From positions 120,186,318 through 120,250,317 of the forward strand of contig NC_053041.3 in assembly GCF_002575655.3 (NCBI RefSeq): a DNA stretch of 64,000 bases, read 5' to 3'. The notes under the pieces are model-generated. The model worked only from the letters and a program-made list of their open reading frames with translations, was not told the DNA's origin and did no database searches. Position numbers and translations under genes: made by a program. Positions 10,761 to 21,598 of the stretch are shown here, piece after piece (positions within the stretch are counted from its first letter, which is position 1; the number at the start of each line of letters is the position of its first letter). The DNA comes from Aegilops tauschii subsp. strangulata. Taxonomy: Eukaryota; Streptophyta; Magnoliopsida; Poales; Poaceae.

Positions 10761-12931
10761 GGAGTCATGGTGATGTGGGTACTGGCATGGCTTCCTTGAG
10801 CGGAATACCGGATTAGCCTATGACACCCACCTCATCTCCTTCGTCATGGACTACCGCCACAGAGTATGATGATTAACAAATGAGTCGGGCCATAGTTGTC
10901 TGACCTTCTGCAGTACATCGCATTGACCCTCTGTTTTTCTTCTTTTTGGGTTATGTCCATCAGATTGACATGGATCACAGACCACAGGGGCAAGGGGGAG
11001 TTCCGCAGGTGGACCGTGAAGCTCGACCAGCAACCTATGTTAACTAACATCTGTACAACGCTAAACTCTCTGCTCCCAGTTTAGATGAACCACTTCGTGC
11101 GGAGATTGTTTCAGATATCAGTTTTGTTATGTTACTCCATGTTAGTGATTTCTTATTGGTCAATCGTGAGATGCTTACATAGTACTCCCCCAGTATTTGC
11201 TAGGTTAGATAGTATGGAAGCTAGTTTATACATGTTACTAAGTTGAAAATTGTAAACTGAATTGTACCTGTTCCGATTTATCTTTTAGATAAATTATTAT
11301 GAGAACCGAGATAGTACATGTGAAATGAGTTAGTAATTAAATAGTTAGCTGCAGTAAAATATTTTCATTATGCTGATGCTCCCACAGTATTGTTGTTATT
11401 GTTGAGGGAGTGTGAATAGATTCGCAAGTGAATTGCTGTTGAACTGCAGTGGGACTTTTATGAGAAATTCGATATGATTTTGGCAAATTACTAATGGAGA
11501 ACTAACTTATTAAACTCATTTGTGGAAATCTGAAGTGTTACTGACTATATGTTAATGCAGATTACTATCCGAGCAAGCAGATACTACAACTAAAGATCAA
11601 AGTCTAGACGCGCTTTTTATTCGGCCTATGACCATAGCATAATTGTAAGTAATTTATTTTCAGATGGAAGTGTCTTATTGATCACACTTCCAGTCAATGT
11701 GTCCCCGTCAAACTAATAATTCAATGTGTCCCATGGACAATAGCTGAGCTATGCTAAAGTTGTTCATGCTTTTTGTCGAATATTCCCCTTTTTGCGCCAT
11801 TTTAATTTGTGAAGGAGTGCCTACTACAAATGCAAATTTGTTTCTCTCGGGATTTCAAACATTCAGTTGAGCTATTATTTACGTGTGTCCTCTTAATTTC
11901 AATAGTTCTATTCTATTACTTTATGATGTATTGATAAGTGTTTGTTCCAATCTTATATCTCATATTACTTTTTATGCTCACAAAAACATGTTTAGTTCTT
12001 ATCATATCACTTATTAGGGAAGTACTAACATGTCTTGTTTTTTTTATTCCAACCTACAGCTCCGAGTTATAACATGCATGTTGTTCTTTGTTGTAAAGGT
12101 GGATGGTTTTCTGTAACTCAATTCATACTGCTATATTTATGTCTTTGTTTCAAATAGGCTAATTCAGAAGTCATTTTTCAAGAAGTTGATATGGACAAAG
12201 GAAGATCAGAACAACTCTAGTCGCCTTCAAGAAGAGAAGAGGCATCCAACAAAGGCTCCAAGTTTTGATGAAGGTGTGAGCTAAGAGTCACACCAACAAA
12301 GTCTCTATTGATGTCACCCAAAATTAAAAGATGTTGTATTGGATGATTATGTAGCTTGGGTTATTTTGGATGGGGCATGTAAGTGTTATGTGTAATATGC
12401 ATGCTATTTTAGAGACCCTGGCTTGTAATGTGCTGTGAAAAATGGTCAATGGAAAGATGGGCTTAAAAATACCACAACCCCACAATACATTTTGAACCAG
12501 ACCAAACAAAAATAAAAATAGAGGAAAAAATTACAAATAAAATAGTTCTTAAAAAGGCTAGTAGGAAATGACAACGTCTCCATAAAAATGGGTGGGCTCG
12601 ATTAGCCACTATTGGGTTGCAAATTGGCTATGGCCCATCAAAAAATTAGATACACAAATAGAAAATAAGCTGAATTATTGGGCTTAGCCCATTTGGAAAC
12701 CCAGTGAGCATTAGCCCGCCAAATATCTAGTGACGACAACTACGTCACCGAAGGTCCCATATCCGGTGACGTTTTTTGTGCGCCGCGTCACAAGGAATAA
12801 TCTGTGACGGGGATTCCGTGACGATGCTGGTGACGCGTGAAAAATGTCACCTGTGAGTATTTTGTGACGTTTTAAGCTATTACATGACATTTTTTAGCTC
12901 GTCATAGTAGATCTGATCTCTTGTAGTGCAT

Positions 12932-13700
12932 CAAACTGTCGAAGGCCATCGCAGCAACAAAGATCGAGTATAAAACGGTGTAGAGCTATTTCACCTAACA
13001 GATTGGCTACTAGACCATGGCAATCTACGTCACAATAAATATATGGCAGGATATTTTAGCAACTAATCGGCCTTGGCATGCCATCTCAGCTAAGCAGATT
13101 GAGTGCAGAATAGGGCAAGGAAGCTTCTTAAGCAGAGCATATTGACAGTAAACTACTTCGGCAAACAGTGAGATTAACAGCGTCTATCAGCTAACATTCA
13201 GCGCTACACCGACATGAACGGGGCCTCAGTCTAGAATGCGCGTACCCTGGGAGAAGCTGACCGCCGTGCGTCTCCACACGAACATCGCCAGCAGTGGCGG
13301 CGCTGACCGCCGTGCGCCTCCACAAGAACGTAGCCAGAGGTGGCGGCGCGGCTAGAGGACGGCAGTCTACGAGAGCGTACTGTGGGAGCGAGAGGATCGC
13401 CGAACCGCGGCGCCAACGTATCGGCGCGGCGGGGAGGGCGGCTTTGGCAGAGCGAATGGAGTGGAGGGGGACAGGGGGAGGGGGTTTGGGGAATATTATT
13501 GGCTAGTTGGCCGAAGGGCGGTTGAATCGGATTTGGGGGGAATTTTTGGGTGTGGGGGCGGATTTTCGCACGGTGGGCGGGGGGAGTTTGGCGCATGGTC
13601 GGTTTCTCCAAGTGCAGTCCCACGTGTCAGTGAAGAGGCAAGCTGAAGCGCGTTCCGTTTGCGTGAGCCATGTGCAGGACCGAACGTGTGTGGGGTGCAA
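12932..13700 (-). other. Presumed promoter and leader of the TNP2 transposase
   Basis: On the minus strand, from about 13640 downward, this is a C-rich, ATG-poor leader-like block ending at a good splice donor (ccag|gtacgcg, about 13247). The ORF begins at 9167, so the intervening DNA, including the nested CACTA, would be a leader intron. A 46-bp tandem duplication (ctgaccgccgtgcg at 13257 and 13303) lies in it. No protein homology is recognised. The assignment to the transposase rests on position and strand. Confidence 0.4.
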
Positions 13701-13900
13701 TGCGACCGCGACAGGAGTGCTGTGAGTCTACCGCCTTTTTTCCTTTTAAACTAGGTGCTTCGCCCCCTCAAAAAAATTGTTGCTTCGCGCGATCCATCGA
13801 TACTACTACTAGTAATCCGGTAATCCCGACTAAAATGGCACGGCCGGGTATTTTCCCGCGCGATATGCTGGGAGGTTGGCTTAGTTGGGTTTTTTAGGAC

Positions 13901-14076
13901 GAGTAATGCTACACCTACGTAATCCCAGTTACGTAATTAACATAATGTGGAACGCGTGAGCTGTTGATTGTAGATTGGGGGGAGGGAGGGGCCCACCACC
14001 ATGAAAATCAGGGGAGGAGAGAGAGAGGCAATTTACGTTAACCCTTTCGTAGGTTCCCGTAGATGTAGAAAGATGT
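13901..14076. mobile_element. MITE-like element, copy 1
   Basis: Starts gagtaatgctacacctacgtaa and ends with the approximate inverse, cgtagatgtag. It contains cccaccaccatgaaaatcaggg in the middle. A diverged sibling lies at about 19569-19749. Ends are approximate and no target duplication was identified. Confidence 0.4.
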
Positions 14077-14176
14077 GAAATGCGTGAATGTGTAGTGGAC
14101 GTACTATTGGAGTGCCTAAGATAATTTGTGTATGTATAGACCCTATGTGTTTACTTTACTTCGCATGTTAGATTTG

Positions 14177-14384
14177 TCTCGGTTCAATAAAAAGCAGAGT
14201 TGGTGATGATGGTGTGCCTGTCATCCTACAATATAGGTCGTCCGATCTATATCTAACGGATAGGAAGGAAACTATGACAATTTACCCGCACTCCTCTCCA
14301 CATTTGCAGATAAGGCTTTCCCTCGTTCATCCTTTTCTCCCACAAGATCTTGATCTTCCGTGCAACGCACGGGCATCTTGCTAG
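14177..14384 (+). mobile_element. Non-autonomous Helitron fragment, copy 1
   Basis: The 3' end has the Helitron signature: a perfect hairpin ccgtgc-aac-gcacgg at 14358-14372, an 8-bp spacer and CTAG at 14381-14384, followed by T. The body (gttggtgatgatggtgtgcctg and gtccgatctatatctaacgg) matches, in inverse orientation, the copy at 21130-21394. The 5' end is diverged and approximate. It codes for nothing. Confidence 0.65.
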
Positions 14385-15345
14385 TACTCCTACAATATGT
14401 ATATTATTGTGAAAGTCCATATACACCGGCCGAGATTAATGCAAACACGGCAGATTTTCATTACATTTCGAACTTTTATAGGACAAAAAAATAAAAGAAA
14501 CCCGACCCTAAACCTATTCTACGGCGGCGACCAACGTCCTCCATCTGCGATATCTATGTACGGGGGCGGGGTTCAAGACCTGTGAAGTGAAGGTGCGGTC
14601 TCTTGCGAGGAAGAGTAGAACACAGGATACGGACCGGCCAGTTGGCACACCATGCCCTGCTGCCTCCCATGCCCTACTCATCCTCGGAGGAGTCCCCGAC
14701 CTCGGCGGTGCCGGACGTTGGACGGTGGCAAGTAGGACGCGTGGCTGACGGTGCTCCCGTCGTCGGCCGCCAGCGTGGCCACCGCTTGTGCGGTCGCGTC
14801 CGCGTCCGGCTACGCCGCTATTGCGTCATGAGAGGCGACTTGAGCGAGGGCGGCGACCTCGAACTTCATCCCCGAAGACAAGCTCTCCCGCAAAGCGTTC
14901 GCACTTGCGGTCATGGCGGATGTGGTGCCAGGTAGGAGGACGATGCGCTATGGCGTGGAGGTTAGTTGGGCGTTGCCGCTTTAAGTAGCGCATTCCGGTG
15001 AGGCCAAGCGTCCGGGTGCGTCATTAAGTCGCCGGAGTTGGTTCCTCGGGCACCAAGCCTCTTAACGACGACATACAAACGGACGGCATGAATGCGGGCA
15101 GCTTGCACCGGCTGGGAACGCACCGCGCGACGGCGCGAGGGACGAGGGTTTTGGTGTGCCAGGGTAGTCAGCTGCGGTCGTGGCAATGTTGGAGATGCCC
15201 TTTGCTCACATGCGATCCCCGCATGTCATTGAAAAAGCAAGACGACCCGGCATGGTCTCAGGTCCTGAGGATGCAGTTGGCCGGGCTACACCACTCCGCA
15301 GACGCGTCGCGGCGCCCCGTGCATCCTCGACGAGCCGGGTGTTGG
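14385..15345. other. GC-rich degraded coding-like DNA
   Basis: About 14600-15340 is GC-rich with gene-like base composition. A minus-strand reading around 14930-14700 (ASANALRESLSSGMKFEV, with a stop soon after) looks like a decayed exon. I do not recognise the family. The same GC-rich character resumes after the MITE at 15719-16000. Confidence 0.35.
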
Positions 15346-15713
15346 GGTGTGTTTGGATTGTGGCCAAAGTGCACCTTACCAAAATTTTGGTCATGACCCA
15401 AAGATTGGTCTTTGTTTGGATGGTTGCCATTTTTTGGCATGCCAATGAACTCTAGCCAACTCTAGTTCATTTTTCTTGCCAATGTTGGCCAAATCATGGG
15501 CAACCAATACCTCAACCAAAATTTTGGTCATGACCCAAAGATTGGTCTTTGTTTGGATGGTTGCCATTTCTTTGGCATGCCAATGAACTCTAGCCAACTC
15601 TAGTTCATTTTTCTTGCCAATGTCGGCTAAATCATGGGCAACCAATACCTCAACCAAAATTTTGGCTACCCAATGCTTTGATGGGGAAACCTTGGGCACA
15701 AACCAAACATACC
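15346..15713. mobile_element. MITE with internal tandem duplication
   Basis: Ends ggtgtgtttggattgtg and (inverse) ggtatgtttggtttgtg form terminal inverted repeats, flanked by gttgg at 15341-15345 and 15714-15718. Inside, a 137-138 bp unit beginning aaaattttggtcatgaccc is tandemly repeated (aaaattttgg at 15381, 15518, 15656). The superfamily is unclear. A 5-bp duplication does not fit PIF (3 bp) or hAT (8 bp) well. Confidence 0.6.
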
Positions 15714-15718
15714 GTTGG

Positions 15719-16357
15719 TCGTGCCACGGCACTAACGCCACCCTCGGCACACTGAAACCAACTGTGTCTAGCGACGATATGAGCGTGTCGCTCACCGCGG
15801 TCGCCGTGTCCTGAGGCGGTGCTGGAGCTGCGCCCCGTTGTTGGCCCCAACGACCCACATGAACGGTTGTCGGTGGCGAGGAGGTCGTGGGCCAGCTCCT
15901 CCATTGGACTAGTCTACGCTACGTCGTCCCGACGGGTGTGCCCCACATGTCGGTTTCCCTGTTTTCCCGGCCATATTCGAGCGTCAGTGCTCCGCGTTGC
16001 GCATTAGGCCTTTCACTATGTAGGCCAAGTGAGACAACTTATTGTTTATTTGAGCCGTTCAAGTATAATCATGTGGCGTTTTCTTATTTCTCATTCCTCT
16101 CCATCGATCATGTTGCCCTCCAGTCGAGTCCATCCTCCCGCATGCCTCATTTGAACATTCCGCCGAGTATCATTCGCATGTACCCACCCTAGTCCTCTTT
16201 CAATAGATCTCCGGACCCCGAGATGAAATCGAGAGGGAACGAGTGGGGGCACGTGATACCTAAGGCGGATTCAAAATTTTGAATCGGTGATCATAGCATC
16301 CGCAAACCATATATAAAGGGTATTCAATGTTCGTTTTGTTTTTGAACGTACAATATA
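15719..16357. other. GC-rich degraded DNA then AT-rich spacer
   Basis: Continuation of the GC-rich degraded block interrupted by the MITE, grading after about 16050 into AT-rich spacer. No intact gene is recognised. Confidence 0.4.
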
Positions 16358-16770
16358 CTCCCCCTATCCTTTCTAGTTTACATATAAGTTTTATGTGTAG
16401 TCAAAGTATCTCTACTTTGATCAAAAAGGTATCAACATTCAACAACGCCCAATCAATATTGTTAGATTCGTACGTACTCCTAGATTTGTACTCGAGATGG
16501 TTTCCAATTTGACTATTGACAAGATTAATAGTACATGAGATGTATAATGTGAAAATTATATCATTGGAAACTCCTTTCACATATGAATTTGACTGTATGC
16601 TTTGTGTAAGTTGCATGTCATATATTATTACTCTAACATTTGGTCAAAGTTAGCCTCGAAAAATGCATTAGACCCTGTATGCTTTGTGTAAGTTGCATGT
16701 CATATATTAAAATTACTCTAACATTTGTGTAAGTTGCATGTCATATATTATTACTCTAACATTTGGTCAA
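16358..16770. repeat. Degenerate Stowaway-like start and a local tandem repeat
   Basis: tactccccctatccttt at 16358 resembles a decayed Stowaway terminus. The word gtgtaagttgcatgtcatatatta occurs three times between about 16600 and 16750, with ttactctaacatttg beside each copy. Confidence 0.5.
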
Positions 16771-16921
16771 ACTAGTATAGTGGAAGTGGATCCTCTGACG
16801 TAGGTATCCCTGCCTTACCCTCCCTTTCGGTCACTTACTAGCGAACCCCATGCTTGCTAGGCCCCGCATGTCAGTTACTCAATGGGTTCGGCCACGTCAG
16901 GGGATCCTCATCCGTAGTATA

Positions 16922-16961
16922 CTCCCTCTGTTTTTATTTACTCCGCATAAAACGGAGGGAG
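16922..16961. mobile_element. Very short Stowaway MITE derivative
   Basis: ctccctctgttttta and its inverse aaaacggagggag enclose fewer than 15 bp, next to TA at 16920-16921. This is the Stowaway (Tc1/Mariner MITE) terminal motif reduced to its two ends. Confidence 0.65.
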
Positions 16962-17298
16962 TGGTGGTATAATAAATGACGCGGGCGGGGGAGGGGGAGG
17001 GACGCCGGTTTGCTCTCAACTGCGGTCCCACAAGCGAGCGAAAACGCAAGACGAAGCGCGTTCCATTCGGTGAGTGACGTGGAGGGTCCAGCGTGCCGGG
17101 CTGCAACGCGAACGCGACAAGAGCGATGTACAGTCAAAACCGATTGACCGGTCGTCACCGGAACCACTATTCACACCATAACCTTCGTGTTCGGCCTACG
17201 CCAGCCACTGCCCTAAAACCACACCAAATCTCCAGCCCATTGCCCAACCTTTCGATCCCCTAGCCCGCATCAAGCATCCCCTAGTTTGCCGGAAAGCC

Positions 17299-18120
17299 AT
17301 GGTGCGCCGCAAGATCACTTACTACAAGATGCTGACGCCGGAGCGCCGCGCAGAAATCGCGGCGGCGGTCGGTACCACAGACCTCCTTTCCCAAGCTCGC
17401 TTTGCGGCGGGCCAATCCCCGAGTTCTCTGGAGCCAAGCTACGAGGAGGAGGAAGCCGATCCAATGTTCATGGTGGAGGTCGCGGCGCAGAAGGCCCCCG
17501 ATGGGTATGAGACGATGGACGTCGACTTCGTGCCGGCGTCCGAGTCCCCCATGGTGCAGACGGACCAGCGGTTCAACATGGCGATACTAAAGGAGGACCG
17601 GGAGGCAGAGGCTCAACTCGACGCGGAGCGCGCGCATGCCGCTGCCATCGAGGCTCTCCTGCAGGCGAAACCGGATGTCGTGGATGTGAACCGGGCGGCG
17701 GAGGCTCAACTTGAGGCGGAGCACGCGGATGCCGCTGCCATCGAGGCCCTCCTGCAGGCGGAACCGGACGTCCTGGACTTGAACCGGGCGGCAGAGGCTC
17801 GACTCGACGCAGAGCGCGCGGATGCCGCTCTCATCGACGCCCTCCTGCAGGCGGAACCGGACGTCCTGGACTTGAACCGGGCGGCAGAGGCTTGACGCGG
17901 AGCGCGCGGATGCCGCTGCCATCGAGGCCCTCCTGCAGGCGGAACCAGACGTCCTCGACTTGAACCGGGCTGTGCTCTCGTCCGTGCAGAGCGCCCACAC
18001 GCTCCGCTTGAACGAGTAGCTGGAGGCCGAGGACAACCACGGTGCGGAGACACACGTCGGCGGTGACGGCTGGTTCGCGCCGGCAGCCAAAGACGACGAG
18101 GCCGTCTCTTTCCGCGAGCA
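17299..18120 (+). pseudogene. Unknown protein with 31-residue tandem repeats, frameshifted
   Basis: ATG at 17299 lies in a good plant context (agccatggtg) after an ORF-free leader. The N-terminal part (MVRRKITYYKMLTPERR) leads into three 93-bp repeats starting at 17608, 17701 and 17794, each encoding about AAEAQLEAEHADAAAIEALL plus QAEPDVLDLNR, probably helical and acidic. A fourth repeat at 17887 has lost about 5 bp, which shifts the frame into TGA at 17893-17895. Beyond it the original frame resumes and ends near 18120 after one further in-frame TAG (18018-18020). I do not recognise the family. It could be an accessory gene of a transposon or a low-complexity host gene. No domain supports a function. 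Confidence 0.5.
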
Positions 18121-20480
18121 GTGATAGTTTTTCTTTATGTTGTTGTTTTTATGGATCTTTTGCTGTGTAAAAACATATATTTGTTATGCAAGTCGCCTAA
18201 CTTGGGTCAGTCTACCATTTCAGGCGGTTGGATGAATATCCTACGTCTCCTAACCCTTCTTTCCTTCTTCCTCACCTCTTCTTCTTCCCCAACAGACCAC
18301 CGCACTCCCCAACATGCGGTTGGATAAACATACTCTATGAACGAAAATTATGTGTCAGCGATAGGATGGCTGAGTTTGGTTTGTTCATATGCGACAGCAC
18401 GTGTCAGTGAGGGTGCGTTCCCTTGGTTGGGTTTGCGGCGTGCAGGAGCGACTGTGTGAGGGTGCGGTGCGACCGCGACAGCCGTGCGCAAGTGTACCTC
18501 CTTCTCATTTTGAAAACTTTAGGCAAGCTTGGCAAAAATGTGTGGCGAAGTTTGGCAATGCAAGGCCTAGACCCAAACAGGATAAGTACGTACGTACTAG
18601 GAGCACTAGTGTTAAAAAAGAAAGGCGGGGTTTTCCTTCGCGGGATTTAATCGATACAAATCCTCGTTTCACGTGTCAATTAATGCGTATTTTTTCTCCA
18701 AAGACCAAAGAGCTAACCATCTCACTCCTCATCGCTTGATTAATGCAGCGCCATGCGAACCAACCTTCTCACTTCCGCATGCATGCAGGGGATATTAATG
18801 TCCTTGGTTGCTAACCCCATCAATTTTTCCTCGATTAGTGTTAGTGGCCCTTTGCAAATTGTAATTTTGATATACTGGCCTTGTGTACAAAACAAATGGA
18901 GGTAGTAACTATATTTGACTTCCTTCCCCATTGCGGTGACGTCGACGATATCTTTTTTTTGGTGGTTTGGCGAAGTGCGTTCGACGGAGAACACCATTGA
19001 GGGAGACCATGGTAAGTCGTTCGCAAGTGCCTCCTGCAAGCCGAGACAACCGCCTTATTTGCATCCAGGAAGTCCTTTACTAGTACTACTAGGAGTACTA
19101 GTGCGGTGAGATGGTTTCTCGAAGAAGACGATGGAAAAGCGGAGTCAGCGAAGAGTGAAATGATGGTTGCTTCGTCCGTGCTTTTGTGATTTGACGCCTC
19201 ACTGCTTTGTGATTTGTGATAGAAGGGACAGGGGAGTAGACTCTGTGCTCTATACTGTACTACATGCGTCCAAGCATGGGAGAAAGAGGAGAGACGTTGC
19301 ATTTTTCTATTCCTTCAATCAATCAATCAGGGAGCTTCAGTTCCATCCTTTTGGCTTTGGCAACACCGTCCACAATGGTTCCCACGATGCCAAAAGCTAT
19401 TTTCACATTTGGCTACACATTGTGGATGCCCTTAACCGTACCACTTGGTTTTGCTCCTGTGTGCTATCTATACAAATCTCAATTATATTGATCTAAAAAA
19501 TTATAGAATCAAGATTAGTAAAAAGGAGGTGATTTTGCCGCGCGGATGGCGGGGGAGGTTTCTTATTTGAGCAATGCTACATCCACGTAATGGTTTACGT
19601 AAAGTTACGAACTGATGTGATGTGGGACTATTTGATTGGATTAAAGGAGAGGATTAGGCCCACCCCACCTGAAAATCAGGGGGGCATATATAGATTAGAT
19701 GGAAAGTATATGTAGCAGCTACGTAGCCCTTTGTAAGTCTAGGATTAGGCTTCTTATTTTCGGAGGACGTTGTCCTGGCGGTTTGCTAACATGCGGTCCC
19801 ACGTGTCAGTGCTTTACCAAGCCGATCCGCGTCCCACATGAGGCAGAAAAACGGCAGAAGCAACACGTGGTTTAGTTGAAGAAGATGAGGGAGAAGCGGA
19901 TTCAGCAACGAGTGAAATGATGTGATGGTTGCTTCGTCCCTCCAACTTAACTGCGGGAAAGGTGCAGCTTTGTGATTTGACGCCTCATTGCTCATTACTA
20001 CGCCGGCGTCATGACTGGGGTGCTTCACCCCGGCTGCTCTGCGCTGTATTCCGGTATGGCATGTGGACCCGGTAGCTTGATGTCCCACATGTCGGCGAAA
20101 GGGACTAGAAGATTTATGAAAGCGAGCGCTCCACTCTTACGACAGAGGAGTAGACGACACGACGGCCCAATGAACTGTCACTTGTAGTACTGTATAGTAC
20201 TATAGTTTTGCTGTTTCGCACGATCCATCGATACAAACCCGATTAAACAGGAAAGGGCGGGATTTTTCCCGCGCGGTAGATGATACTGGCCATACATTTC
20301 AAAGGCAATTTTAATGTATGAAAACTGAATAATTATAAGTAACAATATGATATCTAGTAAAACTAAAAACACATATGATTTATTGTGTTAGAGTGTAGTA
20401 GTAGTGCTGTATTGCATAGTTGTTACATGCAACATGTGAGAACGTGTAGAGATGTAGTTTTGGAGGGCCTACAGAGAGAA
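18121..20480. other. Degenerate intergenic block
   Basis: No gene recognised. Diverged copies of cgatccatcgatac...cccgcgcg segments occur at about 13790-13865, 18635-18660 and 20220-20275. cacgtgtcagtg-type segments occur near 13620, 18400 and 19800. A near-palindrome (actagtact-actagg-agtactagt) lies at 19079-19102. These point to repeated old transposon fragments. Confidence 0.45.
19569..19749. mobile_element. MITE-like element, copy 2
   Basis: gagcaatgctacatccacgtaa, a middle cccaccccacctgaaaatcagg, and a right part like that of the 13901-14076 element. The right terminus is too diverged to place exactly. Confidence 0.35.
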
Positions 20481-20749
20481 AAGCGTAATACGGTCACCGA
20501 ACTTCAGAATAAGCTGATTACGGTCACTATATACGTTTTGCGGTGATTATACTGTCACTTGCTCACAGTTCAGCATCGGATTGCACTCTGTTGACCGGCC
20601 AAATAGTCTGCGTGGCGCCATGTTGACTAGTTAAATTGACCAGGTTCCTTGTGGGTCCCACCTGTCAGTTCGCATAGGCAAAAGGTCAGATAAACACAAA
20701 TTTACGCAGGCGCGACAAGGCTCCAACCCGTGCGCGGGAATCACCTAGT

Positions 20750-20996
20750 TGTGTATGTGTCTGTCAGGGCCTGATGTGTGCGCATGCACGTGTAGGTTGA
20801 GCACTTGAGCGTGAGAGTGTGTGTTGGCCGTGTGGTGTACTGGTGTGTGCATGCATGCGTGCGTGTGTGCGTGTGAGTGTTGCGTGCGTGCGTGGCTGCG
20901 TGTGTACGTGTGAGTGTTGCGTGCGTGCGTGGGTGCATGTGTTTGTGTGAGTGTTGCATGGATGCAGTTCGTGTGCATGCGTGCGTGTGTGTATAA
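20750..20996. repeat. TG/GTGC-rich microsatellite
   Basis: Degenerate gtgtgcgtgcgtg tracts with a recurring gtgagtgttgcgtgcgtgcgtgg word. The minus-strand His/Thr-rich frames across it are repeat translations. Confidence 0.85.
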
Positions 20997-21129
20997 TCAC
21001 CACACCAGCTCATGTGTGTTAAAACAGACGGCTCAGCATACCAATACAAGGCCACCTTGTCCGTTGTGCCCGCGGTCATGACTTCGAACCACCGTCAAAA
21101 TATTTTTTTGTCATTTGTTTTCTTTCTTA

Positions 21130-21394
21130 CTAGCAAGATGCCCGTGCATTGCACGTAACATCAAGATGCATTTGTATGACTTGTTTATCTTGTGAGAGAA
21201 AAGAATGAACGAGGGAAGGCCTTATTTGCAAATGTGGAGAGGTGTGTGGGTACCTTTTTGCAAAATTGCCATAGTTTCTTTCCAATCCGTCAGATATAAA
21301 TCGGACGGCCTATATTGCAGGATGGCAGGCACACCATCATCACCAACTCTGTTTTTTATAAGAGTGTATTTTATGTATTTTATAAGAGTGTAGA
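21130..21394 (-). mobile_element. Non-autonomous Helitron, copy 2 (265 bp)
   Basis: Minus-strand 3' end: hairpin cgtgc-aat-gcacg, spacer, CTAG (21130-21133), followed by T (plus base 21129 is a). The proposed 5' end is TCTACACTC at 21394, preceded by A on the minus strand, giving the expected A/T insertion site. The body matches copy 1 at 14177-14384 in inverse orientation. It lies inside the long-TIR element. Confidence 0.65.
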
Positions 21395-21598
21395 TGTAGA
21401 GTAGAGACAAGTCGACAGGTGGGCAAGATGGTAGTGAGATAATGTGATGCAACACTAGAGGTGCCACGTGCAGCATTTAACTGGTCAACTAGTCATGTCA
21501 TGAGCAAATACAGAGTTGTACGGTGAGCTCGTGACTGTATAATAACCACTAAACGTAAATGGTGACCGTAATGAGTGCATTCTGAAGTCCAATGTACG

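Larger units (their letters stand above)
9401..12928. mobile_element. Complete non-autonomous CACTA element (3528 bp)
   Basis: Left end CACTACAAGAG at 9401 and right end CTCTTGTAGTG at 12918-12928 are perfect inverted repeats. They are flanked by the 3-bp target duplication CAT at 9398-9400 and 12929-12931. Subterminal DNA on both sides is dense in gtgacg/cgtcac and gtcat words, as expected for transposase-binding arrays. No transposase or other protein domain is seen, and the longest frames are about 115 codons. The inside has a GC-rich promoter/leader-like block at about 10280-10760 followed by AT-rich DNA to about 12350. The element depends on an autonomous relative for movement. It sits inside the larger CACTA sequence block, so it inserted later than that block. 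Confidence 0.93.
20491..21598. mobile_element. Long-TIR element interrupted by a Helitron
   Basis: Left arm cggtcaccgaacttcagaat... and the inverse of the right arm (cgtacattggacttcagaat...) align for over 100 bp, through attacggtcac, cagtcac and a gttgacc...gcgtggc(g/a)cc block. The element holds a gtgggtcccacctgtcag word, a TG-rich microsatellite and the Helitron copy at 21130-21394. No ORF or clear target duplication is visible. A foldback or Mutator-like element is possible. Confidence 0.55.

Noticed and set aside
20745..21079. His/Thr-rich minus-strand frames
   Set aside because: Direct translation of a TG-rich microsatellite.
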